A stretch of DNA of 64,000 nt from Microvirga ossetica (GCF_002741015.1 NZ_CP016618.1:434001-498000), one strand, 5' to 3'. Positions 1 to 9,810 are shown, counted from the first letter of the stretch. Translations and numbers: made by a program. Notes: generated by a model not told the origin, from the sequence alone.

Positions 1-570
1 CATCGCCTCGATCCGAACATCGCCTTCTGGCGGAACCTCAAGGAGGGCTCCGACTACTTCGAGATCGCCAAGGACGAGCCGCGCGTGTCCGGCGCCAGCG
101 GGCAGTATGCCTTCAGCGGCGATGCCTCGGTCATGGCCGCCGTCGCGCAGAAGGGGCAGACTGACGATCGGCGGGTGACTGCGTTGGCGGCCAATGGCGT
201 GCAGCCTGTCAATCTGGTCTATGCCGACGGCGGGCAGCACCAGAGCTTCCGGCAGGCGCTGTCCGGCGATGCCGAGGAGGGCGGCTCGCTGGCGGTCGAC
301 GCCAACGCCCGCAAACGCCTCGGCGACATCAGCCGCCCTGAGGCCCTGGCCACCGGGCCGCAGGAGGTCGTTCTCACGGCGAACGGGAAGCCGCGGCAAA
401 CGCCCACTTCCACGATCTCCTACGCGTCGCAGGCCCCAACGAGTCCTATGCGGACCGGCGCAGGTATCCCGCAGACCGTATCGGCGCCTTCGGCGAGGGC
501 GGTGCCCGAACCGACGGGAGGCGACGGGGGCTCGGTGCTCAAGCGCTTCCGAGGGCTGTTCGGCGGGTAG
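1..570 (+). CDS. YafK-like murein L,D-transpeptidase, C-terminal part
   Basis: The reading frame is open from the first base, so the gene begins left of the window and only its last 189 codons are seen. The first residues, containing AFWRNLKEGSDYFE and then a YAF strand, match the region just after the catalytic domain in YafK-type murein L,D-transpeptidases (typically F-W-x-N-L-K-E-G-x-D-Y-F-E). The catalytic Cys/His domain lies outside. The remaining 150 residues are low in complexity, rich in Ala, Pro, Gly and Ser, and look like a variable tail; the end is basic (KRFRGLFGG). The family acts in the periplasm on peptidoglycan cross-links or lipoprotein anchoring. The assignment rests on the short conserved block only. 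Confidence 0.6.
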   Translation, partial: HRLDPNIAFWRNLKEGSDYFEIAKDEPRVSGASGQYAFSGDASVMAAVAQKGQTDDRRVTALAANGVQPVNLVYADGGQHQSFRQALSGDAEEGGSLAVDANARKRLGDISRPEALATGPQEVVLTANGKPRQTPTSTISYASQAPTSPMRTGAGIPQTVSAPSARAVPEPTGGDGGSVLKRFRGLFGG

Positions 571-850
571 AGACTGCGGGGCGGCGACGGCAATGCCCCA
601 CCGCTCCCGTTCGATGCGCAGGGACATCCGACCCTGAAGCACAATCGCCTGGTGCGCCGCACGTCCGGAAATGGTGCCGAGTCCCTCGCGGATCATGAGC
701 CAGTCCTGAGAGGCCCTGCGGTTGGGCCGTCGCTGCGGGATTGCCACCGTGGTATGATGACCAGGCAGTGTTGCGACGTTGCCTTGGTTGAATGACTGGG
801 CGGCCGACTGCCCGGCTTCAGCCGGCAGATCTCCTCATGGAGAACCAGCC

Positions 851-2767
851 ATGGCGACAGCATGGGTTGAGCGCCGGTTGGTGGCGATCCTGGCGGCGGA
901 CGTCGTCGGGTACTCCCATCTCGTGGAAATGGACGAAGCCGGGACCCTTGCTGCCCTAAAAGCCTTGCGGCGCGAGGTCATCGATCCGCTCCTGGCCGAG
1001 CATCACGGCCGCATCGTCAAGCTGATGGGCGACGGAGCGCTCGCCGAGTTCGGCTCGGTGGTGGACGCGGTGGCCTGTGCCGTGGCGGTGCAGAAGGGAG
1101 TGGCGGATCGCCAGGATGGCGTCCTGCCAGAGCGCCGGATCGTCTTCCGCATCGGGATCAACCTTGGCGATGTCGTGGTTGAGGGGGACGACCTGCTCGG
1201 CGACGGTGTGAACATCGCGGCGCGGCTGGAACAGATCTGCGAACCCGGCGGTGTGCTGATCTCCGGCACGGCCTATGACCACCTTCAGGGCAAGATCGAC
1301 CTGCTGATCGAGTTTGCGGGCGAGCAGCGGGTCAAGAACATCGAGCGCCCGATCCGGACATACCGGATCCGACGCGGGACATCATTGCCAGGAGTGCTTT
1401 CCTTCAGATTGCTGACACGGCGCGGGCTCGCTGCGGCCGCCGCCATCCTGCTGCTCACAGGGGGCGCCGTGGGCTGGTGGCTCTGGCCTGCCGCGCCCGC
1501 CTATGCCAGCAAACCGTCCATCGCGGTGCTGCCGTTCAACAATCTCGGTGGCGACGAGGCCACGACCCGTCTGGCCGATGGAATCACCGAGGACATCATC
1601 ACCGATCTTGCCCGCTTTCCCGAATTCGAGGTCGTCTCCCGCAACTCGACCGGGATCTACAGGGGCAAGGCCGTGGATGTGCGTCAGGTCGGAAAGGACC
1701 TTGGGGTCGGCTACGTGCTGGAGGGCTCCTTCCAGCGTGAGGGTGAGCGCCTGCGCGCGACCGTGCAGCTCATCGACGCGAAGACCGGAACCCACCTCTG
1801 GTCGAACCGGTGGGACCGCGCGGTCGAGGAAGTGTTTGCTTTGCAGACCGACCTTGCCGAGCAGGTCGCCAACCGGCTCGGCAGCGGGGCGGGGCTCATC
1901 CAGGAAGCGGGGCGCAAGGCGGCGAAGCGCAAGCGGCCCGACAACCTTGGCGCGTATGAGCTTTACCTGCTCGGCACGGAAAGGCTCGAGCAGTCCACCA
2001 AGGACAGCAACGATGATGCCGTCCGGCTGCTCAGGCAGGCCGTGACGCTGGACCCGACACTCGCTCGGGCCTGGATCGAGCTCTCCTGGGCCTATCTCGG
2101 CACGGTCGGTTTCGGTGCGGACGAGACCACGGGGCGGCGTGCAGCACGCGATGCAGCCGAGCGCGCTGTGGCGCTCGACCCCAGCGATGCGGAGGCGCAT
2201 GCGGCCATGGGTAACGCCTTCGGTCAGGCGGGTGACTTCGTGCGGGCCGAGGCCGAGTACGAGGAGTCGCTTCGTCTCAATCCGGGCTCGGCGGAGATCC
2301 TGACCTTCTACGCCGGCTGGGCCAGCAGCTTCGGCAAGCCGGAGCGCGGCGCCGAGGCCGCCGACCGGGCCATCCGGCTCAACCCGCACCACCTGCCATG
2401 GCACGCGAGCCAATTCAGCTATGCCTACTTCAATGCGGGGCGATATGACGATGCGTTGCACATGATCGAGCGGCGGACGCCGGATCAGTGGAGCCGCGGC
2501 TTTTCGGTTCGGCGAGCCGCGGTGTTCGCTGCCCTCGGCCGGATAGACGAGGCGAATGCCGCCGTCGCGGAGACGCTCAAGCGCTTCCCAGGCATCACGA
2601 TCCAGGGCTATGTCAGCACGCCGGACTGGAGCGAGGCCGAGCGCCAGCGCCTCATCGAGACGATGCGCAAAGCCGGCTTTCCCGCCTGCGCGCCGCCCGA
2701 GACGTTGGCGAAGCTGGTCAAGCCCGTCAGCCTTCCCGAATGCACGCAGCCAAGAGCTGCGAACTAG
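851..2767 (+). CDS. Class III adenylate/guanylate cyclase with TolB-like and TPR domains
   Basis: A 638-residue membrane protein. Residues about 5-175 are a class III nucleotide cyclase domain, with the metal-binding Asp in ILAADVVGYS, the second Asp in KLMGDG, and the GDGVNIAARLE segment. A basic stretch and one transmembrane helix follow (about 190-215, GLAAAAAILLLTGGAVGWW). Next comes a TolB/FlgO-like domain starting PSIAVLPFNNLGG, and then several TPR repeats to the end. This architecture is very common in Rhizobiales genomes, where most members have no known signal. The start is placed at the ATG preceded by GGAG at 839-842; an upstream TTG at 779 is in frame but has no good ribosome site. 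It is followed by an IS5 scar and has no operon partner. Confidence 0.85.
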   Translation: MATAWVERRLVAILAADVVGYSHLVEMDEAGTLAALKALRREVIDPLLAEHHGRIVKLMGDGALAEFGSVVDAVACAVAVQKGVADRQDGVLPERRIVFRIGINLGDVVVEGDDLLGDGVNIAARLEQICEPGGVLISGTAYDHLQGKIDLLIEFAGEQRVKNIERPIRTYRIRRGTSLPGVLSFRLLTRRGLAAAAAILLLTGGAVGWWLWPAAPAYASKPSIAVLPFNNLGGDEATTRLADGITEDIITDLARFPEFEVVSRNSTGIYRGKAVDVRQVGKDLGVGYVLEGSFQREGERLRATVQLIDAKTGTHLWSNRWDRAVEEVFALQTDLAEQVANRLGSGAGLIQEAGRKAAKRKRPDNLGAYELYLLGTERLEQSTKDSNDDAVRLLRQAVTLDPTLARAWIELSWAYLGTVGFGADETTGRRAARDAAERAVALDPSDAEAHAAMGNAFGQAGDFVRAEAEYEESLRLNPGSAEILTFYAGWASSFGKPERGAEAADRAIRLNPHHLPWHASQFSYAYFNAGRYDDALHMIERRTPDQWSRGFSVRRAAVFAALGRIDEANAAVAETLKRFPGITIQGYVSTPDWSEAERQRLIETMRKAGFPACAPPETLAKLVKPVSLPECTQPRAAN

Positions 2768-2942
2768 CACTGATACCTCTCGGCCGAGATGACATGGCTG
2801 GTTGCACGAGGACGCTGTGCGGGCTTTGTTGGTCGCGATGCTGCTTGTGACGGGTGCCACCGCTGTCGCTCTCGTTCTGTAATGGCACTCCTCAGATGAA
2901 TGAACTTGGTTGGCATCGCCAGTCAGAGCTGAAGCTCCCTGG

Positions 2943-3184
2943 CAGAAGAGGTCCGGGTACACTCGACAAGCCCTCATAGAGGGCGCCATCAGCCGGCTGA
3001 AACGGGTGCTTGGGAATGCATTGCGCTCTCGGACGGATCGGCGTCGCAGGACAGAGGTCACCATCGCCGTTCAGGCCTTGAACGGGATGCTTGAGCTTGG
3101 ACGCCCGAAGTCCGTTCGCATCGCCTAAACTAACGGCATTGGGTGGGCTCAATACGTTCACCAACCGATCCGTGCAACACAGCC
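2943..3184 (+). mobile_element. IS5-family transposase remnant (right end)
   Basis: Codons up to 3128 encode a stretch including AISRLKRVLGNALRSRT and ending MLELGRPKSVRIA. This is the C-terminal end of IS5-family transposases common in Rhizobiales. The segment GATCCGTGCAACACAGCC at 3167-3184 resembles the terminal inverted repeat of these elements (reverse GGCT-TGTTGCACGGAT). The N-terminal two thirds and the left end are absent. A second, independently broken copy of the same region is at 24858-25075. The element is dead. Confidence 0.75.
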
Positions 3185-3304
3185 AGCAGTTGGCGACATG
3201 AGTGAGGATGCTGCCGTTCGGAAGCCCCTGAGCCATGCAATATGTGCGGTTGCAGAAAGCGTAACGTTTACGTTGAGCTTTGGACTTGTGGGCAAACCGG
3301 CAGT

Positions 3305-4222
3305 TTAGACCGCTGCGGCAATGCCGATTAGCGCCTCGCCCTCGTTCACCGACAGACTCGTCAACTGGTAGAGTACAAAGCCGTCCACTGGAGACGTGAT
3401 TGTACTGAGAACATTGCCGAACACGTCACGAACTTCGCCTACGGATTGGTCTGTTGCGACTTTATCCCCCAGTTGGTGTCGGGGATACCATAGACCCTGG
3501 ACCGCAGAGCACGGAACGGTCATCGTCACGATGGAAGAGGCAGCAGGTTCGGGGGCTGTTCCCCTCATGCCAAGCATGTGCATGACCTGATGTATGCCTG
3601 CCGTAAGCATAGCGACACTCTCGTCATTCCACAGGCCGTTGCCACTCACTTCGGCAATGATTCCCGGCACGCCCAGTTCCGCGGCCGCCGAGATTGTCCG
3701 GCCCGTGCCGCGGCTCGACACGATGATCGGCAGGCCGAAGGCCCGGGCTATGGCTTCCGCGCGCTCGTCGCCGCGGGTAAAAATCGAGAAAGGCATCAGT
3801 TCTTCGTTAAGATCGCCGCCATGGAGATCGAGATAGGCGTTGGCCAGCGGGAATACCGATCCGACCAGCCAAGCCGCCAGGCGTTCACTTGCAGTGCCGT
3901 CGACATGGCCGGGAAAGACGCGGTTGAGATTTTTGCCGTCCTCCGGCACCACATAGATGCTGCGCTTGCGGAAGCCCTGGACATTGAGGATCGGGAGCAC
4001 AAGCAGCGTTCCCCGGATCTCCTCCGGCGGGAGTTTGAGAAGGCGGAGCGCCGCCTCTATGGAACAGAATTCGGAGCCGTGTACGCCAGCCGTCACGAGA
4101 AGACACGGTCCATCCTGCGCGCCTTCGATGATTCCAAACGGCAGCTCGAGATCGGGATATGGACGGACGAAACCCTGCTCAATGCGTGCCTTGCCGGTGC
4201 GGAGGATGGGGAGCGCGCTCAT
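3305..4222 (-). CDS. AstE/AspA-family deacylase (succinylglutamate desuccinylase/aspartoacylase-like)
   Basis: A 305-residue zinc carboxypeptidase-fold protein. The zinc ligands are seen as the His and Glu of VHGSEF and the His of DLHGGD. The family motif GKNLNRVFPG and the catalytic-type Glu in IIAEVSG are also present. The family removes acyl groups from N-acyl amino acids; the true substrate is not readable. The start is the ATG at 4222 behind GAGAGCTG, because longer in-frame extensions run through low-quality sequence overlapping the neighbour's 3' region. It lies 101 bp downstream of the ATPase gene of the Dpp-like importer, in the same direction, and probably belongs to that operon. 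An imported N-acylated amino compound is therefore a reasonable substrate (inference). Confidence 0.8.
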   Translation of the reverse strand: MSALPILRTGKARIEQGFVRPYPDLELPFGIIEGAQDGPCLLVTAGVHGSEFCSIEAALRLLKLPPEEIRGTLLVLPILNVQGFRKRSIYVVPEDGKNLNRVFPGHVDGTASERLAAWLVGSVFPLANAYLDLHGGDLNEELMPFSIFTRGDERAEAIARAFGLPIIVSSRGTGRTISAAAELGVPGIIAEVSGNGLWNDESVAMLTAGIHQVMHMLGMRGTAPEPAASSIVTMTVPCSAVQGLWYPRHQLGDKVATDQSVGEVRDVFGNVLSTITSPVDGFVLYQLTSLSVNEGEALIGIAAAV

Positions 4223-4323
4223 GACAGCTCTCGTGTGTGATCGATGTGAGTGAAAGCGGGTGCAGACACAGTGCGGCCCGCAGAGGGTCGTCATGCTTCT
4301 GAGACAGGTCGTCGAAACGGGGC

Positions 4324-5361
4324 TCATGGCAGTGAGATGTCCTGGCGGGAGAGATCGGCGGGCGCTTCGACGGGGGCTGCGAAGTGGCAGGCTGCCGGCC
4401 AGTGGCCACCCCGCAACTCCAGCTCTGGCACCTCCTGTCGGCAGATCGCCTGCGCCATGGGACAGCGCGGATGGAACGGACATCCGGGTGGCGGGGCGAG
4501 CGGGCTCGGAAGCTCGCCCTGGACGGCGGTCGCGCCCGAGCGGCGACCCGGCACGAGTCTGGGCACAGCGGCGAGAAGCGCACGGGTATAGGGGTGCCGC
4601 GCGGAGGCGAAGATGTCCTCCGTCGGCCCGATTTCCATGATGGCCCCGAGGTACATGACGGCGATCCGGTGGGCGATGTGATGGACGAGGCGCAGGTCAT
4701 GCGTGATGAAAATCAGCGCAAGCCCAAGCTCGTTCTGCAACTCCAGAAGCAGGTTCACGATCTGGGCCTGGACCGAGACGTCGAGCGCGGAGACCGGCTC
4801 GTCGGCGATGATGATTTCTGGCTCCACCGCCAGGGCACGCGCGATGCCGATGCGTTGGCGCTGGCCGCCGGAAAACTCGTGCGGGTAGCGGTCCGCCGCT
4901 TCGCGAGGCAGATGGACGAGGTCCAAGAGGCGATCCACGCGTGCGTTGATTTCTGACGCCGGAACAATTCTATGGACCGAGAGAGCCTCCGCGAGACATT
5001 GGCGGACCGTCAGACGCGGGTTGAGCGAACTGTAGGGATCCTGAAAAATCATCTGGACCCGACGGTTATACGTCCGCCGCTCGGGGCCCGATAAGGCGAG
5101 CACGTCCTGCTCGTTGAAGGTCAGAGTGCCGCTGTCAGGCTCGTGAAGCCGCACCAAGCATCGTGCGAGCGTCGACTTTCCGCATCCAGACTCGCCCACG
5201 ATCCCGAGCGTTTCGCCGCGCCGGACATCGAAGCTGACGCCATTGACGGCCCGGAGCAGCCGCTTGGGGCGCCGTTGCAGAACATCCTGCAAGGTTCGTT
5301 GCAAGGAGAAGGATTTTCTCAGGCTCTGAGCCCGCAGGAGAATGTCGCCGGGTGTGCTCAT
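4324..5361 (-). CDS. Oligopeptide/dipeptide ABC transporter ATP-binding protein (DppF/OppF type)
   Basis: A 345-residue ATPase with Walker A GESGCGKST, signature SGGQRQRIGIARAL and Walker B IIIADEPVSALD. The C-terminal oligopeptide-transporter extension carries the Cys-rich PPPGCPFHPRCPMA block, a usual [4Fe-4S]-like Cys pattern of Dpp/Opp ATPases. It energises import together with the next three genes. Its ATG overlaps the stop of the upstream ATPase gene by an ATGA, which implies translational coupling. The longer open frame upstream (to 5469) lies within the neighbour's coding region and is not used. Confidence 0.92.
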   Translation of the reverse strand: MSTPGDILLRAQSLRKSFSLQRTLQDVLQRRPKRLLRAVNGVSFDVRRGETLGIVGESGCGKSTLARCLVRLHEPDSGTLTFNEQDVLALSGPERRTYNRRVQMIFQDPYSSLNPRLTVRQCLAEALSVHRIVPASEINARVDRLLDLVHLPREAADRYPHEFSGGQRQRIGIARALAVEPEIIIADEPVSALDVSVQAQIVNLLLELQNELGLALIFITHDLRLVHHIAHRIAVMYLGAIMEIGPTEDIFASARHPYTRALLAAVPRLVPGRRSGATAVQGELPSPLAPPPGCPFHPRCPMAQAICRQEVPELELRGGHWPAACHFAAPVEAPADLSRQDISLP

Positions 5362-6353
5362 ACAGGGACGATCCGACTCGGCAGACGATGGGCGGCCGTA
5401 CAGGCTGAGACATGGCCGGGCGCGACCGGGACGAGAGGCGGCTGCACCTCGCAGGGAGGAGTCGCCCATGTGCAGCGTGGAATGAAAGGGCAGCCCGGGA
5501 TGGGCCGGTCCAATCGGGGCGGCTGTCCAGGGATGGGCTTCAGGGCGACCCGGGCCGCGGTGCTGTCTGGCATAGAGTTCAGCAAGGCGTGAGTGTAGGC
5601 GTGGCGTGGATGATGAAAGAGGGCTTCGACCGGGCCTGCCTCTGCGATCCGTCCCGCATACATGACCGCGACCTGGCTGCAGGTCTCGGCGACAACGCCG
5701 AGATCGTGCGTCACGAGGATCATGGCCATACCCAGCTCATCGACGAGCCGGAGGAGAAGCTTGAGGATCTGATCTTGGATCGTGACGTCAAGGGCCGTTG
5801 TCGGCTCGTCTGCGAGAAGGAGCTTGGGTTCTGCCGCCAGCGCGATGGCGATCATGGCGCGCTGGCGCATCCCGCCCGAAAATTCGTGCGGGTAGTTGCC
5901 CAGTCGTTCCGCCGCCGACGGAATGCCGACGAGGCCCAGAAGCTCGATTGCCCGCTTGCGCCGTGCCGCGCGGCTCAAGCTCGTGTGAGCGACGAGCGCT
6001 TCGTCGATCTGAAGCCCGATGGGAAGGACGGGATTCAGCGCGGTCATCGGCTCCTGAAAGATCATGGCGATCTCGGCGCCACGCACGGCGTGAAGACGCG
6101 TCTCAGGCATATGCAGCAGATCCTCGCCGCGCCAGAACACCTGGCCCTTCACACGTGCGTTCGGGTGCAGGATCCTGGTGATCGATCGGAGCGTGACGCT
6201 CTTGCCGGATCCCGACTCGCCAACCAGTCCGAGGACCTCGCCCGTCCTGACCTCGAGATCGACGCCGTCCACAGCCCTGATGGAGCCGCGGCTCGTCTCG
6301 AACGAGACGTGCAGGCCGCTGACACGGAGCAGGGGTTCAACGCCGACCATCAT
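5358..6353 (-). CDS. Oligopeptide/dipeptide ABC transporter ATP-binding protein (DppD/OppD type)
   Basis: A 331-residue ATPase with Walker [10 protein letters not shown], signature [14 protein letters not shown] and Walker [13 protein letters not shown]. The C-terminal Cys-containing segment PGCPFIPRC is typical of DppD. It pairs with the DppF-type subunit encoded downstream. The start is the first of two tandem ATGs (6353), overlapping the permease stop as ATGA. Four consecutive genes of this operon overlap by 4 bp, so their dosage is probably kept equal by coupled translation. Confidence 0.92.
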   Translation of the reverse strand: MMVGVEPLLRVSGLHVSFETSRGSIRAVDGVDLEVRTGEVLGLVGESGSGKSVTLRSITRILHPNARVKGQVFWRGEDLLHMPETRLHAVRGAEIAMIFQEPMTALNPVLPIGLQIDEALVAHTSLSRAARRKRAIELLGLVGIPSAAERLGNYPHEFSGGMRQRAMIAIALAAEPKLLLADEPTTALDVTIQDQILKLLLRLVDELGMAMILVTHDLGVVAETCSQVAVMYAGRIAEAGPVEALFHHPRHAYTHALLNSMPDSTAARVALKPIPGQPPRLDRPIPGCPFIPRCTWATPPCEVQPPLVPVAPGHVSACTAAHRLPSRIVPV

Positions 6354-7183
6354 CGCTTCACGTCGAGAAGATCGGCGAGTCCGTCGCCGGTGAGACTGAA
6401 TCCAAGCCCGCAGACCACGACCGCGAGGCCGGGGAAGAAGCACATCCACGGTGCCTGGGTGAAGAAGTTCTTGCCATCCGCCACGAGCACGCCCCATTCG
6501 GCTGTCGGAGGCTGCGCTCCCAGGCCGAGATAACCGAGGCTCGATCCCAGCAGGATCGCGAGGGCCATGTCGGTGACCCAGTAGACGATCACGGGGCGGA
6601 TCGCATTCGGCAGGATATGGCGAAACAGGATGCGCGGCACGCTGTAGCCGAGCACGCGGGCTGCCGCCACGTACTCGTTCTGGCGCTGCACCAGGACCTC
6701 GGCCCGCATAAGTCGGGCGTAAAACACCCAGCCCACCACGCCGATGGCGATGTACATGTTGATGAGGCCCGGCCCGAGCACCGCCACGATGGCGATGACG
6801 AGAACGAGAAACGGGAACGTCACCACGAGATCCACGATCCGGCCGAAGATGGCATCCGGCACGCCGCCGAAATAGCCGACCAAGAGACCGACGAGGCTGC
6901 CCACGATGATGGGGCCGATGGTGGCGAAGAAGGCGATCTGCAGATCGATCTGAGAGGCCGCGATGACGCGCGAGAGAATATCGCGCCCGAACTGATCGGT
7001 GCCGAAGGGATGTGCCCATGTCGGGGGCTGCAGCAGAGCCGCGAAATCGAAGGCCAGAGGGTCATAAGGCGCCACCAGCTGCGGTGCCACGGCGCAAAGC
7101 AGAACGAGGAAAAGGATTACGAACCCGACGATGGCCGAGGCCGGTGGGCGCTTGAGGCGCCGCGAGAGCGTTGCGGCGATCAT
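6350..7183 (-). CDS. ABC transporter permease (DppC/OppC type)
   Basis: A 277-residue inner-membrane permease. The N-terminal helix (about 18-38, AIVGFVILFLVLLCAV) is followed by the conserved periplasmic segment HPFGTDQFGRDILSR, a hallmark of DppC proteins. The binding-protein-dependent transport domain of about five helices carries the EAA-like loop (EYVAAARVLGYS). It forms the translocation pore with the DppB-type protein. The ATG at 7183 overlaps the upstream stop by 4 bp. Confidence 0.92.
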   Translation of the reverse strand: MIAATLSRRLKRPPASAIVGFVILFLVLLCAVAPQLVAPYDPLAFDFAALLQPPTWAHPFGTDQFGRDILSRVIAASQIDLQIAFFATIGPIIVGSLVGLLVGYFGGVPDAIFGRIVDLVVTFPFLVLVIAIVAVLGPGLINMYIAIGVVGWVFYARLMRAEVLVQRQNEYVAAARVLGYSVPRILFRHILPNAIRPVIVYWVTDMALAILLGSSLGYLGLGAQPPTAEWGVLVADGKNFFTQAPWMCFFPGLAVVVCGLGFSLTGDGLADLLDVKR

Positions 7184-8121
7184 GAGCGGCCCACCCTGGG
7201 ATCCAGCCACATCTGGATGATGTCGGTGACGAGAAAAGCAATGGAGACCAGGAGCGCGAGGACGAGGGTCAGGCTCTGGATCACCGGGTAGTCCCTGGCG
7301 AAGATGCTGTCGACCATCAGGCGTCCGACACCCGGCACGGCAAAGACGCTCTCCGTGATGACGGCGCCGCCGAGGAGCTGGCCGATATGGAGGCCGATGA
7401 GGGTGACGGTGGCGATCAGGGCATTGCGCATCACGTGCCGGAACAGGATGATGCGGCCTGAAAGGCCCTTGGCCTTGGCGAAATCCACGAACTCCGCCCG
7501 CAGTACCTGCAGAATGGAGGCCCGCAGGCTGCGCATGATCACGGCGGCGAAGCTCAGAGCCAGCGTCAGGGCTGGTAAGAAAAGATGGTGCAGGTTGTCG
7601 AGGAAACCCTCCCCATAGCCGCCGACGGGGAAGATATGCAACCAGGCAGCGAACACCGTGAGCAGAACCAGTCCGACAAAGAATATGGGTGACGAAAGCC
7701 CCACCTGAAAAACGGAGCGGATCAGGAGGTCCGGCCAGCGGTTGGCCTGCAGGGCAGCGCAAAAGGCCAGGGGCACGGACAGAATGATTGCGATCAGCGT
7801 CGCCAGCCCGGTCAGCATGAGCGTAACCGGGAGCCGCTCGGCAATGAGGCTGGTCACAGGAACACGAAAGGCCAGGGATGTGCCGAACTCGCCGCGCCCG
7901 ATGGCCTGCAGAAACGCGATGAACTGGGCAAAGATCGACTGATCCAGACCGAGCTGGCGCGTCAGTCGTTGGATGGCTTCATCGGTGGCCCTGTCGCCGA
8001 GCATGGCGGAGACGGAGTCGCCAGGCAGCAAGCGGGCAATGATGAATACGGCGACCCCGATCAGCAACAGGGTTGGGATCATCTGCAGCAAACGGGTCGC
8101 AACGTAAGTCGCTCTATGCAC
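7180..8121 (-). CDS. ABC transporter permease (DppB/OppB type)
   Basis: A 313-residue permease with an N-terminal helix (about 10-30), the DppB-type loop with LPGDSVSAMLGDRAT, and the permease domain containing EFVDFAKAKGLS. It starts at GTG (8121). The gap to the binding-protein gene is 54 bp and contains a GC-rich stem-loop (8146-8170). Together with the next three genes it forms a complete importer core. Confidence 0.92.
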   Translation of the reverse strand: MHRATYVATRLLQMIPTLLLIGVAVFIIARLLPGDSVSAMLGDRATDEAIQRLTRQLGLDQSIFAQFIAFLQAIGRGEFGTSLAFRVPVTSLIAERLPVTLMLTGLATLIAIILSVPLAFCAALQANRWPDLLIRSVFQVGLSSPIFFVGLVLLTVFAAWLHIFPVGGYGEGFLDNLHHLFLPALTLALSFAAVIMRSLRASILQVLRAEFVDFAKAKGLSGRIILFRHVMRNALIATVTLIGLHIGQLLGGAVITESVFAVPGVGRLMVDSIFARDYPVIQSLTLVLALLVSIAFLVTDIIQMWLDPRVGRS

Positions 8122-8145
8122 CGGGACCTCCGCCTCCGGAAGGGT

Positions 8146-8170
8146 TGGCCCGAGTCCCTGACCCGGGCCA
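8146..8170 (-). promoter_or_regulatory. Intergenic stem-loop between binding-protein and permease genes
   Basis: TGGCCCG at 8146-8152 pairs perfectly with CGGGCCA at 8164-8170 across an 11-nt loop, and no T-tract follows. A hairpin at this spot in ABC operons usually protects the upstream binding-protein mRNA or attenuates transcription, giving excess binding protein over permease. That role is inferred from position. Confidence 0.5.
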
Positions 8171-8175
8171 CTGCC

Positions 8176-9768
8176 TTACTTCTCGACGTAGGCTGCCTCG
8201 AACAGGTTGTTGCCGAGCGGGATCTGCACGAACCCCTTGGCATTCTTCCGGAAGGCAACCGGATAAGGCGTCTCGTAGAGATAGATGATGGGGGCCGCGC
8301 TGTTGTAGATCTCCTGGATCTCCTTGTACTGCGCCCTGCGGGCCTCCAGGTTGTTCTCCTGCTGGCTCTTGAGGAACAGCTCGTCGATGCGCTTGTTCTG
8401 GAAACCGGAGTGCAGCGACTCGATGTTCGGGAAATAGGCGAAGTAGGACGTGATCTGGCTCGGATCGGAGATGTCGTTTGTCCAGGCTGACGTGCGGCAC
8501 TGGAAATCGCCCTCGCGGTAGCGCGCCGTGCGGGTCGCGTTGTCAACCTGGTCGATCCGGAGCTTCACTCCGAGCTGGCTCCACATCTGCTGAACGGCTG
8601 TGAGATTGTTTGTATCGTCGCCATTGCCCGAGAGAGCAAGGCACGACATTTCGAAGCCATTGCCGAAGCCCGCTTCGTTCATCAACGCCTTAGCCTTCGC
8701 CGCATCGTTGTTGTAGAGCGGCGCCGGACCGTAGAAGAGGGGCGTCGTCGAGGACATGAACGACTGCAGCGGCTTGCCAAGGCCCAGGGTCGTGATCTGG
8801 ATGACGGCGTTCTTGTTGACGGCATAATTGAGCGCTTGCCGCACCTTCTCGTTCGACAGCGGGTTGGGCTTGCCGTCCTTCAAGGTCGGCCTCACGTTCA
8901 TGGTCAGGTAGGCGACACGCGTGGAGGGCCAGAGCTCCATGCGAAGATTGGGGTCGTTCTTCAGTTCCTGGACCCGGGCATAGGGAATGAACTCCGTGCC
9001 ATCGATCTCACCGGCCTTCAGCTTCAAAAGGCGCGTTGCGTCGTCGGGAATGGTTTGGAATTCGAGCTCATCGAGATAGGGCAGAGGTTTCCCATCCTCG
9101 CCCTGTTTCCAGTAATACGGATTGCGCTTCAGTTTCATCGAAACGCCGCGCTTCCACTCCGTCATGAGGAAAGGACCCGTGCCGATCGGCTTTTCGGCGA
9201 AAGCCTTGGCCTTGTCTTCCGGGCTTGCTCCGGGAGTCGCTTCGAACAGCTTCTGGGGCAGGATCGCGCTATTGAAGGTGGCAAGGGCCGGAAGGATGGT
9301 CGGATCCGGATGCTTCAGCCTCAGGACGATCGCTCCTGGATCCTTGACCTCGATGGAGTCGATGGATGAAAGGGATGAGTTCCAGGCGCCGGCCTTCGGG
9401 TCGCGGGCGCGGTCGAGGGACCATTTTACGTCCTCGGTGGTGAGCGGGGTTCCGTCGGCGAATTTCACATTCGGCCGCAGGCTGAGAACGACGGATTTCC
9501 CGTCATCGGTCAGGTCCCACTTTGTCGCCAGGCCCGGCTGGACATTTTGACCGTCCGGTGTTGGTGCAAGCAGCGTGTCGTAAAGGTTCGTCAAGACCCA
9601 GATATCGACATTGGCGTCGTTCAGAACCGGGTCTAGGAAAAGAGAGTCGGCATAGCGCCCGTAGATCATCTTGCCGCCGCGTGTCGCGGCCTCCACGGCC
9701 GTGCCGGCAAGTAGAGAGGCAGCTAATCCTGCTGCGGCCAGTCCAAGCTTTGGAAAGAGCGATCCCAT
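8176..9768 (-). CDS. ABC transporter substrate-binding protein, family 5 (DppA/OppA type)
   Basis: A 530-residue periplasmic solute-binding protein. A signal peptide (MGSLFPKLGLAAAGLAASLLA, cleavage after about residue 27) is followed by the family-5 fold, including GKMIYGRYADSLFLDPVLND, the WSLDRARDP segment and a YAVNK block near the middle. Ligands of the family are di- and oligopeptides, nickel, and amino-acid or sugar conjugates, so the ligand cannot be read. It is the first gene of the leftward operon and diverges from the GntR gene across a 94-bp region that holds a candidate operator. Confidence 0.92.
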   Translation of the reverse strand: MGSLFPKLGLAAAGLAASLLAGTAVEAATRGGKMIYGRYADSLFLDPVLNDANVDIWVLTNLYDTLLAPTPDGQNVQPGLATKWDLTDDGKSVVLSLRPNVKFADGTPLTTEDVKWSLDRARDPKAGAWNSSLSSIDSIEVKDPGAIVLRLKHPDPTILPALATFNSAILPQKLFEATPGASPEDKAKAFAEKPIGTGPFLMTEWKRGVSMKLKRNPYYWKQGEDGKPLPYLDELEFQTIPDDATRLLKLKAGEIDGTEFIPYARVQELKNDPNLRMELWPSTRVAYLTMNVRPTLKDGKPNPLSNEKVRQALNYAVNKNAVIQITTLGLGKPLQSFMSSTTPLFYGPAPLYNNDAAKAKALMNEAGFGNGFEMSCLALSGNGDDTNNLTAVQQMWSQLGVKLRIDQVDNATRTARYREGDFQCRTSAWTNDISDPSQITSYFAYFPNIESLHSGFQNKRIDELFLKSQQENNLEARRAQYKEIQEIYNSAAPIIYLYETPYPVAFRKNAKGFVQIPLGNNLFEAAYVEK

Positions 9769-9810
9769 CGTGTTTCCCTTTGCGTTCTGGAAGGCATGTT
9801 CTTGTGTTAT

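Noticed and set aside
571..850. Possible small gene between the transpeptidase and cyclase genes
   Set aside because: The minus-strand frame here has a plausible composition but no start codon with a ribosome site and no recognised family.
1382..3064. A 560-codon open frame on the minus strand opposite the cyclase/TPR gene
   Set aside because: It is antisense to a well-supported gene in GC-rich DNA, has no family motifs and its composition (Arg, Gly, Leu, Pro) is that of a shadow frame.
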